Shown here piece after piece: positions 30,098-37,481 of a stretch of DNA of 37,481 nt. The first letter of the stretch is position 1. Every line of letters begins with the position of its first letter. Both the position numbers and the translations under genes were made by a program. The stretch is from an uncultured Christensenella sp. GTDB lineage: Bacteria; Bacillota; Clostridia; Christensenellales; UBA3700. The notes beneath the pieces are model-generated. The model did no database searches, was not told the DNA's origin, and saw only the letters and a program-made list of their open reading frames with translations. The DNA lies in the NCBI GenBank assembly GCA_910584635.1, contig CAJUBA010000015.1, forward strand, positions 1 to 37,481, given 5' to 3'.

Positions 30098-31750
30098 ATG
30101 TTAGGTAAAAACTTAAAAAGATTTTGGAACGAACCGCCAAGCGGAAGATTTTTGAATTTCAAAGAAATACTTCGTCTCGGCATCTCAAGTTTGGGCGTAA
30201 GTTTTATCGCCAATTTTATATCCATTTATATTACGATAAGCAACGTGCCTCTTCTTTACGATATGGGAAACAGCGGTACGCTGCATGCGACTATCATGTA
30301 TTTGCTCGCAAGCGTGCTTGCGCTGTTTATAACGCCGTTGTACGGAAAAATGATGCAGCGTACAAAGACCAAGTTTGGAAGATACAAACCGTATATTCTG
30401 TTTTTAGCGCCGATAGTAGCCGTTTTTGGCGTATTGGCAGTATGGTCGCCTGCGTCGCTAACTCAAAATCAGAGAATTATTTACGTATACATGATTTGTA
30501 CCCCCACAATCTTTTTGTGGAATCTTTGGTACAATACTTTTAATATGTTCCCGGGAGTATTTACTCCAAACCAGCAGGAAAGAGCGGATATTTGGTCGCC
30601 TATAGGTTTGGTAATAGGTTTCGCTCCGACAATTATGAACGCAGTCAAAGGTCTTGTAATCGCTTGGAAGGGCGATATTTGGGCGGGACGTATTTACGGT
30701 ATACTAAGCGCCGTACTCGGTATGGTGTGCATTATCGCGCTGTTGGGAGTAAAAGAAAGAGTCTTTATCACCGAAGAAGAAAACAAATCGGAAAAGGTTA
30801 CCGCCTTGGAAGGTTTGAAAATGATTGTCAAGAACAAGCCGTTGATGATACTTACGCTTGCAATCTGTCTTGGCAGTTTGAAAAACACAATAGACCTTTG
30901 TTGGGACGTTATGGCAAGAGTAAAGTACGCCGGCGACGTACAAACTGCAGTTGCGCTTATCGGCGGTCTTTCGCTTTTTGTCGGATTTGCCGCGACGCCT
31001 AATATGATACTTTTGCCGTGGATGACGAGAAAATTCAACAACCGTACGATTTTGTTGTTCTGGCAAGGCTGTAACGTAACGGCAAACTTAGTGTTGGCTA
31101 TAATCGGTTTCCAGAATTTCCCGCAGGGTAGTTGGTCGCCGTACGTTATCACGTTCTTGAGATTTGTATCGATGTTCAACGCTTTGGGAAGTTTGCAGCC
31201 GCTTATGCTTTCGGAGATAGGCGATATGCAACAGGTGAAAAGCGGATACAGACTCGAAGGCTTTATTCAGACGTTCGCTTATTCGCTTACCGCGGTAGTT
31301 GCGCAAGTTGCGGCTATCATACCGGCAGTTATACAGTCTAAGATGGGATTTAATCCTGCAAATTATCAGGTTCCCGAAGGTTCGGATAAATTTATACTTG
31401 ATCAACACTATGTCGAGATAGCCGAAAATTACGGAAACGTAGCGTTGTGGATTTCCGTTGTGTCTAGCGCGCTTATGTTGATATGTTTGATTTTTTACGA
31501 TTTGGATAAGAGAAAACACGCCGAGATAGTAAAACAACTCAAAGCGTCAGCGGTTAACGCCGAAGAAATCGCGCAAGAAGAAGGTACTTTGCATATTTTG
31601 GAAAAAGTAACCGATACAGAGGAAGATAATCTGATGAAAGAATTGAGCGAAGAAATAAATGAAACAGACGATTCTGCTACGCAAGATACGGAAACGTCAG
31701 TGGACTCGCTCGAAAAAACAGACGGCGATTCCTTAATGGAAGACAAGTAA
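30098..31750 (+). CDS. MFS transporter of the GPH (MelB-like) sugar symporter family
   Basis: 550 residues with about 12 membrane segments to ~470. The motif KTKFGRYKPYIL (~88-99) at the loop between segments 2 and 3 is the GPH hallmark, and long aromatic segments (FLWNLWYNTFNMFPG) follow. GPH proteins co-transport glycosides, pentosides or hexuronides with Na+ or H+. The N-terminus (FWNEPPSGRFLNFKEIL) is cytoplasmic. The last ~75 residues are an unusual acidic, Ser/Thr-rich cytoplasmic tail, longer than in MelB but without the IIA domain of LacS. GGGGAAG precedes the ATG. The substrate is unknown; the GH13 glucosidase 1.2 kb downstream hints at an alpha-glucoside. Confidence 0.88.
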   Translation: MLGKNLKRFWNEPPSGRFLNFKEILRLGISSLGVSFIANFISIYITISNVPLLYDMGNSGTLHATIMYLLASVLALFITPLYGKMMQRTKTKFGRYKPYILFLAPIVAVFGVLAVWSPASLTQNQRIIYVYMICTPTIFLWNLWYNTFNMFPGVFTPNQQERADIWSPIGLVIGFAPTIMNAVKGLVIAWKGDIWAGRIYGILSAVLGMVCIIALLGVKERVFITEEENKSEKVTALEGLKMIVKNKPLMILTLAICLGSLKNTIDLCWDVMARVKYAGDVQTAVALIGGLSLFVGFAATPNMILLPWMTRKFNNRTILLFWQGCNVTANLVLAIIGFQNFPQGSWSPYVITFLRFVSMFNALGSLQPLMLSEIGDMQQVKSGYRLEGFIQTFAYSLTAVVAQVAAIIPAVIQSKMGFNPANYQVPEGSDKFILDQHYVEIAENYGNVALWISVVSSALMLICLIFYDLDKRKHAEIVKQLKASAVNAEEIAQEEGTLHILEKVTDTEEDNLMKELSEEINETDDSATQDTETSVDSLEKTDGDSLMEDK

Positions 31751-31772
31751 GAGTATACTTAATTGATTAAAT

Positions 31773-31809
31773 AAAAAGAAAAAGAGAGGAAAACTCTCTT
31801 TTTCTTTTT
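31773..31809. terminator. Bidirectional terminator between the symporter and tRNA-Pro
   Basis: A 16-bp stem (31773-31788 with 31794-31809) around loop GAAAA, A-rich on one side and T-rich on the other. It can end the symporter transcript on plus and the tRNA transcript on minus. Confidence 0.9.
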
Positions 31810-31835
31810 TTGATTAACAAGTCAAACTTGTTAAC

Positions 31836-31912
31836 TGGTCTGAGTGACTGGACTTGAACCAGCGGCCTCTTGCCCCCCAGACAAGCGCGCTACCAAACTG
31901 CGCCACACCCAG
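31836..31912 (-). tRNA. tRNA-Pro (GGG)
   Basis: 77 nt including an encoded CCA. Acceptor CTGGGTG/CACTCAG with discriminator A; D stem GCGC/GCGC; anticodon stem CTTGT/GCAAG with loop CTGGGGG, anticodon GGG; T arm GCTGG-TTCAAGT-CCAGT. All stems pair. Confidence 0.95.
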
Positions 31913-31963
31913 ATATAAATAGAAGTTTGGGGGAAACCCGTGTTTTATTTTACGTCTGCCAGT

Positions 31964-31992
31964 ATTATAGCACAATTATTTTAGCATATCAA
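31964..31992 (-). promoter_or_regulatory. Promoter of tRNA-Pro
   Basis: Minus strand TTGATA (31987-31992), 17 bp, TATAAT (31964-31969). Confidence 0.8.
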
Positions 31993-32064
31993 TAAAATTA
32001 TCAAAGATTTCGCATAAAAATTAAAGCAAAATTTATTCTCTGCTTATTTATCGTAAAACGCCTA

Positions 32065-32093
32065 TTGATATAATGCGTTTGATATGGTATAAT
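32065..32093 (+). promoter_or_regulatory. Promoter of the comF-glucosidase operon
   Basis: TTGATA (32065-32070), 17 bp, TATAAT (32088-32093). Confidence 0.8.
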
Positions 32094-32153
32094 GTATTAA
32101 ATTATTAAGCAATCTATACCGTTTCGGCGTTTGGAAAATTTTATCGAAAACGG

Positions 32154-32951
32154 ATGGTTATTTATACGGATACTATGAAAGAAAAGATAAAAGAAATCTT
32201 CGAGAAGACTCTTCTTGAAATTTTTGTAGACAAATACAATTGCATTATCTGCGAAGACGAATTGCCCAAGCCGTCCAAATACGGGCTGTGCGACAAATGT
32301 CTTGGCGAGATGACTTTTCTCAAAGACGATATTTGCAAGAAGTGCGGTAGATTGCAAATTAACGAAGCCGATTACTGTCTTACCTGTCAAAATAATTTGC
32401 GGTGTTTCGATTTTGCAAGGTCTTGCGTAGTTTACAACGATAAAGCCAAAGAAATCGTCAGAGGACTGAAATTCGGACACAGGAAGTATTTTGGCAAGTA
32501 TGTATCCAACTTTCTTATCGACAGATACGCGGAATGCTTTTCGGATATAGATATTGATTTTATAGTTCCCGTTCCGCTGACGAAAAAGAGAAAGAGCGAA
32601 CGCGGATTTAATCAAGCGGAAGTAATTTCCGAAAAGTTTGCAAAGCATTACGGTATTAAGATAAGAACGGACGTCGTAGAAAAGATAAGACAAAACGACG
32701 AGCAAGCCAAACTTTCCGGCAAAGAAAGAGCGGAAAACGTCGTCGGAGTTTATAGCGTAATGAATAAGGACGCGGTGAAGGATAAAAGAATATTGATAGT
32801 CGACGACGTTATGACTACCGGCAGCACAGGCAGCGAGTTGGCGAAAGTATTGATAAAAGCCAGCGCTAAAAACGTATATTTGCTTACTTTTGCAAGCACA
32901 AGATATAAAATAACGGGCGAAAGTCTGGAAGACGATAAGGTGGAATTATGA
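32154..32951 (+). CDS. comF: ComF-family phosphoribosyltransferase-like protein
   Basis: 265 residues if ATG 32154 is used; ATG 32175 is equally possible, as neither has a good ribosome site. The N-terminal zinc ribbon has CIICEDEL, CDKC, CKKCG and CLTC (~31-90). The C-terminal type I phosphoribosyltransferase domain has VPVPLTKKRKSERGFNQAE and the PRPP loop ILIVDDVMTTGSTGSE. ComF proteins help take up single-stranded DNA in competent bacteria and may act in DNA repair; no other competence gene is here, so competence is not implied. The stop overlaps the next start by 4 nt (ATGA), so translation is coupled to the glucosidase, an odd pairing of functions. Confidence 0.9.
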   Translation: MVIYTDTMKEKIKEIFEKTLLEIFVDKYNCIICEDELPKPSKYGLCDKCLGEMTFLKDDICKKCGRLQINEADYCLTCQNNLRCFDFARSCVVYNDKAKEIVRGLKFGHRKYFGKYVSNFLIDRYAECFSDIDIDFIVPVPLTKKRKSERGFNQAEVISEKFAKHYGIKIRTDVVEKIRQNDEQAKLSGKERAENVVGVYSVMNKDAVKDKRILIVDDVMTTGSTGSELAKVLIKASAKNVYLLTFASTRYKITGESLEDDKVEL

Positions 32952-34615
32952 AGACAAGATGGTACAAAGACGCGGTAATTTATCAGATATACCCGCGCAG
33001 TTTCTGCGACGGCAACGGCGACGGAATAGGCGATATAAAGGGGATTATATCAAAACTGGATTATATAAAAAGTCTGGGGGTGGACGCAGTATGGCTTTCT
33101 CCCGTCTATAAATCTCCCAACGACGACAACGGATACGATATAAGCGATTATAGGGATATTATGGACGAGTTCGGTACGCTCGACGAATGGAAAGAGATGT
33201 TGGACGGTATGCACGCGCGCGGAATTAAATTGATTATGGATCTTGTCGTAAATCACACTTCCGACGAACACGCTTGGTTTGTAGAAAGCAAAAACAACAA
33301 TAGCGAATACAGAGATTATTATATATGGAGAAAGGGCAGAGGTAAAAACGGCAAAAAACCGCCCAACAACTGGACGTCCAACTTTGTCGGTCCCGCATGG
33401 GAATACGACGAAGCGAGCGGAGAATGGTATTTGCATTTGTTTTCCAAAAAGCAGCCAGATCTCAACTGGGAGAATCCCAAAGTCAGACAGGAAGTCGCGG
33501 ATATTTGCAACTACTGGTTTGACCTCGGCGTAGACGGATTCAGATGCGACGTAATAACTTATATTTCCAAAACGGACGGATTGCCGAACGGCAAGTTGGC
33601 GATTCCCTTTATAGGTTGGGAAAAGTATACTATGGGTCCGCGTTATCATCAGTATATTCACGAACTTAATCAGAGAAGTTTTTCAAAATACGATTCTATG
33701 ACTGTCGGGGAATCGATAGGTATCAATCCCGACAATGCTTTTGAATCGATAGACGAAAGCGTAGAGGAGTTGGACAGCGTATTCAGTTTCGACCACATGG
33801 GAGTAGATTTCAAGTTCAATATTTTCCCTAAGAAATTCGATTTGAAAAAATATAAAAAGATTCTAAGCAGATGGCAACAACTTCCCAAAACCTGTCAGCC
33901 GACGATTTTCTTGGAAAATCACGACCAACCGCGCAGTCTTCCCAGATTTGTAGGCGAGTGTAAGGATAAGAGAGAACTCGCGGGTATGTCGCTTGCCGCG
34001 TCGATATTGTTTATAAGAGCGACTCCGTATATCTATCAGGGACAGGAAATCGGTATGACGAATTGCGTTTTTGAAGACAACGATTATATGGATATAATGT
34101 CGATAAGAGTTTTGCAGACCTTAAAGAAACGATTCCCGATACTTTTGCCGTACGCAAGAAAAGTATTGAATTTGCGAGCGAGAGATAACGCCCGTACGCC
34201 TATGCAGTGGACAGGCGGAGAAAACGCGGGATTTTCGACGGCAAAACCTTGGATGAAAGTAAATCCCAACTATACGGAAATAAACGTCGAAGACAGCGAA
34301 AAAAGACAGGACAGTCTGCTCAATTTCTATCGAAAAGCGTTGGCGTACAGAAAGGGAAAAGAAGTGATTATCAACGGCGATTTCGCGCTTGTGAATCCAA
34401 AGGATAAAGACGTGTTCGCATATTCAAGAGAATATGACGGCAAACGTCTCTTGGTAATATGCAACTATAAGAATAAACGAGTAAAATTCAAATTGCCGAA
34501 AAATATCAGTTTCAACAAGGCAAATCTTGCGCTTAGCAATTATTTAGATTCTCTTACTACTCCAAAAGATACGGTGTTGAGAGAATACGAAGCGTTGGTT
34601 TACGAGTTGGAATAA
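32948..34615 (+). CDS. GH13 alpha-glucosidase, oligo-1,6-glucosidase type
   Basis: 555 residues. It hydrolyses alpha-glucosidic bonds at the non-reducing end of short oligosaccharides. The (beta/alpha)8 barrel carries all GH13 regions: DLVVNHTSDEH (region I), GFRCDVI with nucleophile D201, VGESIG with acid/base E255, and FLENHDQPR with stabiliser D326. QPDLNWENP is the QPDLN motif of subfamily 31. Val follows the nucleophile (position 202); in this subfamily Val at that place is associated with alpha-1,6 activity (isomaltose, panose), while Ala or Thr goes with alpha-1,4. Trehalose-6-phosphate hydrolase is an alternative. No signal peptide, so the enzyme is cytoplasmic. It overlaps comF by 4 nt. 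Confidence 0.92.
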   Translation: MKTRWYKDAVIYQIYPRSFCDGNGDGIGDIKGIISKLDYIKSLGVDAVWLSPVYKSPNDDNGYDISDYRDIMDEFGTLDEWKEMLDGMHARGIKLIMDLVVNHTSDEHAWFVESKNNNSEYRDYYIWRKGRGKNGKKPPNNWTSNFVGPAWEYDEASGEWYLHLFSKKQPDLNWENPKVRQEVADICNYWFDLGVDGFRCDVITYISKTDGLPNGKLAIPFIGWEKYTMGPRYHQYIHELNQRSFSKYDSMTVGESIGINPDNAFESIDESVEELDSVFSFDHMGVDFKFNIFPKKFDLKKYKKILSRWQQLPKTCQPTIFLENHDQPRSLPRFVGECKDKRELAGMSLAASILFIRATPYIYQGQEIGMTNCVFEDNDYMDIMSIRVLQTLKKRFPILLPYARKVLNLRARDNARTPMQWTGGENAGFSTAKPWMKVNPNYTEINVEDSEKRQDSLLNFYRKALAYRKGKEVIINGDFALVNPKDKDVFAYSREYDGKRLLVICNYKNKRVKFKLPKNISFNKANLALSNYLDSLTTPKDTVLREYEALVYELE

Positions 34616-34626
34616 AGGGGTAATAT

Positions 34627-35403
34627 ATGTTTTTAGGTATGCCTACGCTAATTGAAAAGAGCGACGTAAAAGATTGCGTAAAACTTTGCGAATCGTTGGG
34701 GCTTGACTTTATCGAGTTGAATATGAATTTGCCCGAATATCAACCCGATAGAATAGACGTGGAAAAACTTGTCGACGTTGCTAAAAAAAGCGGGGAAAAG
34801 TATACAATACATTTGGACGAAAATTTTAATCCTTGCGATTTCAATGCTTACGTTTCTAAAGCATATATCCGTACGTTAAAAGATACTTTTGATATTGCAA
34901 AACGAATCGGCGCAAACGTGATAAATACTCATCTGTCCAAAGGCGTGTATTTTACTATGCCGGACAGAAAGATTTTTTTGTTTGAAAAATACCTAGACAG
35001 TTACGTCGAAAGCGTAAAGGCGTTTCGCGATTTTTGCGAAAAAGAAATAGGCGGATACGGAATTAAAATCTGTATTGAAAATACGAACGGATACGAAGAC
35101 TTTCAGAAGAAGGCGATTGATATACTGCTCGAAAGCCAAGCGTTCGGTTTGACTTTTGATATAGGACACAATCGCGCTAGCGGAGGAAAGGACGAGGATT
35201 TTATTGTTGAAAGAGAAGATAAATTAAGACATTTCCATATTCATGACGCGCTTTTAGGTCGCGACCATCTGACGCTTGGCGCAGGGGATTTGGATATAGC
35301 AAAATATCTCAAACAGGCTGAAGATTTAGGAGCGCGCGCCGTTATAGAAACAAAAACGGTGGAGGCGTTGCGTACGTCTTGCGAATTTATAAAAAATTTG
35401 TGA
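34627..35403 (+). CDS. Sugar phosphate isomerase/epimerase-like TIM barrel protein
   Basis: 258 residues of the AP-endonuclease-2/xylose-isomerase-like superfamily. Likely metal ligands are E151 (CIENTNGYE), D178 with H181 (FDIGHNRAS), H204/H206 (RHFHIHD) and E241 (VIETKT), the E-D-H-E set of this fold. Members interconvert sugars, open inositol rings or cut AP-site DNA; the size and lack of extra His ligands favour a sugar isomerase or epimerase. The start has AAGGGG 7 nt upstream and is 11 nt after the glucosidase stop, so it is the last gene of that operon. It may process a sugar released by the glucosidase. Confidence 0.85.
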   Translation: MFLGMPTLIEKSDVKDCVKLCESLGLDFIELNMNLPEYQPDRIDVEKLVDVAKKSGEKYTIHLDENFNPCDFNAYVSKAYIRTLKDTFDIAKRIGANVINTHLSKGVYFTMPDRKIFLFEKYLDSYVESVKAFRDFCEKEIGGYGIKICIENTNGYEDFQKKAIDILLESQAFGLTFDIGHNRASGGKDEDFIVEREDKLRHFHIHDALLGRDHLTLGAGDLDIAKYLKQAEDLGARAVIETKTVEALRTSCEFIKNL

Positions 35404-35493
35404 AATTTAACAAATAAAAACTTTTCCGCATAATATATAGAGAAGAGTTGAGCGTTTGCTCGATAATTTTTTGGAAAATTGCCGAGAAAATAC

Positions 35494-35522
35494 TTGACAA
35501 TCGCTTTATTATACCTTAATAT
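35494..35522 (+). promoter_or_regulatory. Promoter of tRNA-Asn
   Basis: TTGACA (35494-35499), 17 bp, TAATAT (35517-35522). Confidence 0.7.
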
Positions 35523-35543
35523 AAATATGCTAAACAGCAATAA

Positions 35544-35619
35544 GCCCTTATAGCTCAGTCGGTAGAGCATGCGGCTGTTAACCGCAGTGTCATAGGTTCG
35601 AGTCCTATTGAGGGCGCCA
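35544..35619 (+). tRNA. tRNA-Asn (GTT)
   Basis: 76 nt including CCA. Acceptor GCCCTTA/TGAGGGC; D arm GCTC-AGTCGGTA-GAGC; anticodon stem TGCGG/CCGCA with loop CTGTTAA, anticodon GTT; T arm ATAGG-TTCGAGT-CCTAT; discriminator G. All stems pair. Confidence 0.96.
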
Positions 35620-35659
35620 AACGAGGCAAACTTTGAATAAAAGTTTGCCTCGTTTTTTT
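35620..35659 (+). terminator. Terminator after tRNA-Asn
   Basis: AACGAGGCAAACTT (35620-35633) pairs with AAGTTTGCCTCGTT (35641-35654), then a run of T. The stem begins at the base after CCA. Confidence 0.95.
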
Positions 35660-35812
35660 ATTTGATTATTACGTATTCTATGTTAAACGTTGTTTTAAGC
35701 AAAAACAAATAGCGTATCAATTCATAATCAGGAAAGAATTTTCGTCCGATAGATGTTTCAAACTTAGATAATACAATGACGGAAAGGTATTGCGCCTTTT
35801 CGTCATTTTTAA
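35660..35812. other. Intergenic stretch, nothing recognised
   Basis: AT-rich sequence with no supported ORF, RNA or clear promoter. Confidence 0.4.
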
Positions 35813-35866
35813 TCCGACCAAACGCGAAATCTTCATTGTATTACGATTTCGGTCGGACTCTTTTTT
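35813..35866 (+). repeat. REP-like hairpin type B, inverted copy, possible terminator
   Basis: The reverse complement of the unit at 4883-4928: TCCGACC-aaacg-CGAAATC, loop, GATTTCG-GTCGGA. In this orientation it is followed by CTCTTTTTT, so it could terminate rightward transcription. After it comes ATGCCGTAGGCTATCAGT (about 35879-35896), which also occurs near 3505-3522 beside a type A unit. Confidence 0.6.
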
Positions 35867-36033
35867 GTACTAATTTAATGCCGTAGGCTATCAGTTTAAC
35901 ATTTACTCACAAAATTTTAGTAAATTTCCATTAACCCATACTTATATTTTTCGAAATTTGGTAAAAAAATAATAAAAAAATCGACAAATAGCAAAAAATT
36001 CCAAAAAAAGTGTACTTTTCCTGACTGTGAATT

Positions 36034-36098
36034 TATGTCGAAAATGATGTAAAATACGACATAATTATACAGATATATTATACAAAATATATATGTCG
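36034..36098. repeat. TATGTCG motif in three alternating copies
   Basis: TATGTCG (36034-36040), CGACATA (36057-36063), TATGTCG (36092-36098), lying within the candidate invertible segment; the third copy is in the promoter spacer. Possible regulator sites or alternative hairpins. Confidence 0.4.
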
Positions 36099-36105
36099 AA
36101 TTCAA
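36077..36105 (-). promoter_or_regulatory. Promoter inside the inverted repeats, pointing left
   Basis: Minus strand TTGAAT (36100-36105), 17 bp, TATAAT (36077-36082). Confidence 0.75.
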
Positions 36106-36113
36106 GAGAAAAG

Positions 36114-36141
36114 GGTCAGGAAAAGTACACTTTTCCTGACC
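36114..36141. repeat. Perfect 28-bp palindrome before the exported-protein gene
   Basis: GGTCAGGAAAAGT-AC-ACTTTTCCTGACC. It includes the right inverted repeat plus a third arm (36129-36140). As RNA it would form a long hairpin 20 nt before the start codon. Confidence 0.8.
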
Positions 36142-36161
36142 GCATATAAATTGGGGTTAGG

Positions 36162-37481
36162 ATGGATATACGGAATAGGAAAATAAAAATATCTTTTGCA
36201 TTGATAATACTTGTATTATTATGTTTATATTTTGTCAGCGCGGTATTATTTTTGTCGCCTAATAATGCTCAAGCAATTACCGACACTTCAGCGCACGTAA
36301 ACGTAGGAAACTTATTAAAGTCAGATTTGAATTCCAAACCTATTTTTGACAAAGAAGTGTTTGCGTTGTTATTTGAAAAAATTACTGGGAAAACTGATGC
36401 GACAATAGATGACATATCTCAGATAAAAGAAAAAAATTCCGGTGAGATAAGAACCGCTAACGGTAATAAAGAACTTATTGTAGATTTAGGCGGCTATAAG
36501 TGGAGTGTTGTTTATGTTGCTAACAGCAAGACAGATGGAACAGGGGATCCGATTTTAACTCTTTGGTTGACAAATTCCAGTCAAATTCCAGAGGCTTATC
36601 GAAATGTCGAATGGAATAGTTTTTCGGATACAAATATGGGTACAAACCCGTCTTGTATGTATGGAACAAGTATGATGAGATCGCTTGCTCTTAATAATGG
36701 CGGAACATATTTTTCTGATAATGCGGGAAACGGCGCTGTAAATGTAACGCCTAAAGAGGATCATCCTTTTGCAAGATTTACTATGCCGAGGTCGGAGACT
36801 CTAAAAAGTTCTTTGATTGATTATTTGGAAATGCCGGCTAATGTTGAATGGCAAGGAAATGAAGTAGACAGCCAATATACTTTTTTGAACGATGCTTATA
36901 ATATAATTTCAAAAGGATTTATAACAGGTCAAGAGGCAGTGCAAAATTGTATCGGTTACGATGGTTGGAAAAATGATTATTTATGGTTGCCGTCGATGAC
37001 TGAAATAGGCTATACTACGGGGGTAAGAGGACTATGGAATACTAGTTATGGTTTGGCTGAAAATGAAAATCCGTATTGGCTTCGTTCTGCTTCTTTGAAC
37101 GGTTATTCAATGGCTTATACTATACCGCAAGCAGGAAATAGCCATGTGCATACGTATGTTAACGGCACGCCTTATGCGATACGTCCGGCGATACATTTGA
37201 ATTTGTCAAAAGTTTTTAATAATCCGTCGGAGCCTCCGGAAAAAGTAACAATAGAATATTCGGGGAATCAACTTTCTGTCTTGGATTTATCCAATGAACA
37301 AAAATCTTGGTATGACGAAAGTAAAATAGATTTGGATTATCTAGGTAGTGAAAGAATAAATGCCGGAACTTACAGAGTTAAAGCGACGGTAAAACCGGAT
37401 TTGCAAGCGCAAGAAGTCAAATTCGACGGCACTCCGGATACAAGCAAAGGAGAAACGGACTATATCCGCTACTTCGACTTT
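36162..37481 (+). CDS. Exported surface protein with DUF6273-like domain (partial)
   Basis: It runs off the right edge with no stop (440 codons seen). The start ATG at 36162 has GGGGTTAGG directly upstream. Residues 1-9 are basic and ~10-38 form a hydrophobic signal peptide ending near NNAQA. The following ~320 residues have the pattern DYLWLPSMTEIG, YWLRSAS, then AIRPAIHLNLS, which resembles DUF6273-type domains found in large exported proteins of Clostridia. From ~372 a beta-rich domain starts (VTIEYSGNQLSVLDLS, NAGTYRVKATV), like Ig-type repeats. Codons are markedly AT-ended (AAT, GAT, TTT), unlike most of the window, suggesting different ancestry. The function is probably surface display. 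Expression may depend on the invertible promoter upstream. Confidence 0.75.
   Translation, partial: MDIRNRKIKISFALIILVLLCLYFVSAVLFLSPNNAQAITDTSAHVNVGNLLKSDLNSKPIFDKEVFALLFEKITGKTDATIDDISQIKEKNSGEIRTANGNKELIVDLGGYKWSVVYVANSKTDGTGDPILTLWLTNSSQIPEAYRNVEWNSFSDTNMGTNPSCMYGTSMMRSLALNNGGTYFSDNAGNGAVNVTPKEDHPFARFTMPRSETLKSSLIDYLEMPANVEWQGNEVDSQYTFLNDAYNIISKGFITGQEAVQNCIGYDGWKNDYLWLPSMTEIGYTTGVRGLWNTSYGLAENENPYWLRSASLNGYSMAYTIPQAGNSHVHTYVNGTPYAIRPAIHLNLSKVFNNPSEPPEKVTIEYSGNQLSVLDLSNEQKSWYDESKIDLDYLGSERINAGTYRVKATVKPDLQAQEVKFDGTPDTSKGETDYIRYFDF

Larger units (their letters stand above)
36006..36134. promoter_or_regulatory. Candidate invertible promoter segment bounded by 20-bp inverted repeats
   Basis: AAAAGTGTACTTTTCCTGAC (36006-36025) occurs as an exact reverse complement at 36115-36134, enclosing 89 bp of AT-rich DNA. 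The enclosed DNA contains a good promoter on the minus strand, directed away from the gene at 36162; the plus strand has no good promoter here. The repeat holds a near-palindromic 14-bp core (AAAAGTGTACTTTT), as expected of recombinase crossover sites. Flipping the segment would place the -10 about 100 bp before the exported-protein start. No recombinase gene is in the window. Confidence 0.55.

Noticed and set aside
35917..36105. 62-residue minus-strand ORF with hydrophobic residues
   Set aside because: Its TTG start falls in the -35 box of the leftward promoter, it has no ribosome site, and it lies in very AT-rich DNA.

Overview
The window looks like the chromosome of an anaerobic, low-to-mid GC member of the Firmicutes (class Clostridia), probably an uncultured gut lineage. 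The evidence is an oxygen-sensitive class III ribonucleotide reductase with its radical-SAM activase (nrdD-nrdG), KtrAB-type potassium uptake, QueH, an RlmD-type methyltransferase, a TSCPD protein of the clostridial TIGR03905 kind, Shine-Dalgarno sites, and many near-consensus sigma-A promoters with 17-18 bp spacing. Species cannot be assigned from the sequence alone. Most of the window is ordinary chromosome. The accessory-looking parts are 3.1-5.0 kb and 35.8-37.5 kb.

Layout. 1-3.1 kb: the end of a His/Cys-rich CobW metallochaperone GTPase, a second CobW GTPase joined to a DUF1980-like domain, a dUTPase and a membrane protein. 3.1-5.0 kb: two similar arrays of MITE-like and REP-like repeats on either side of a divergent pair of XRE regulators with palindromic operators between them. 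5.0-7.9 kb: nrdG and nrdD (minus strand) behind a strong promoter and a ~160-nt leader that folds on paper into a four-way junction. 8.1-10.4 kb: a formylglycine sulfatase and a TauE/SafE transporter. 10.4-12.8 kb: four small membrane proteins, each with its own consensus promoter. 12.8-16.1 kb: a ClC antiporter with a TrkA_C domain and an ABC-F ATPase. 16.2-19.4 kb: two tandem iron-alcohol-dehydrogenase-fold proteins that have lost their metal ligands, then queH. 19.4-21.5 kb: ktrB-ktrA.

21.6-27.6 kb: a 1568-residue membrane-anchored protein containing five diverged copies of an unrecognised module, followed in the same operon by a PfkB kinase and a TSCPD protein. 27.7-30 kb: a small conserved protein with a hairpin-rich leader, two tiny ORFs, and rlmD. 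30-35.4 kb: a GPH-type sugar symporter, tRNA-Pro (minus strand), comF, a GH13 oligo-1,6-glucosidase-type enzyme and a TIM-barrel isomerase; together these suggest uptake and cleavage of oligosaccharides. 35.5 kb: tRNA-Asn.

35.8-37.5 kb holds the most interesting signal. A 129-bp segment is bounded by a perfect 20-bp inverted repeat and carries a promoter (TTGAAT-N17-TATAAT) that points away from the adjacent exported-protein gene. This is the architecture of a phase-variable invertible promoter in the OFF orientation. Other leads are the nrdD leader RNA, the repeat architecture of the giant protein, the metal-less dehydrogenase pair, and a REP-like hairpin family whose stem varies in a compensatory way between copies.
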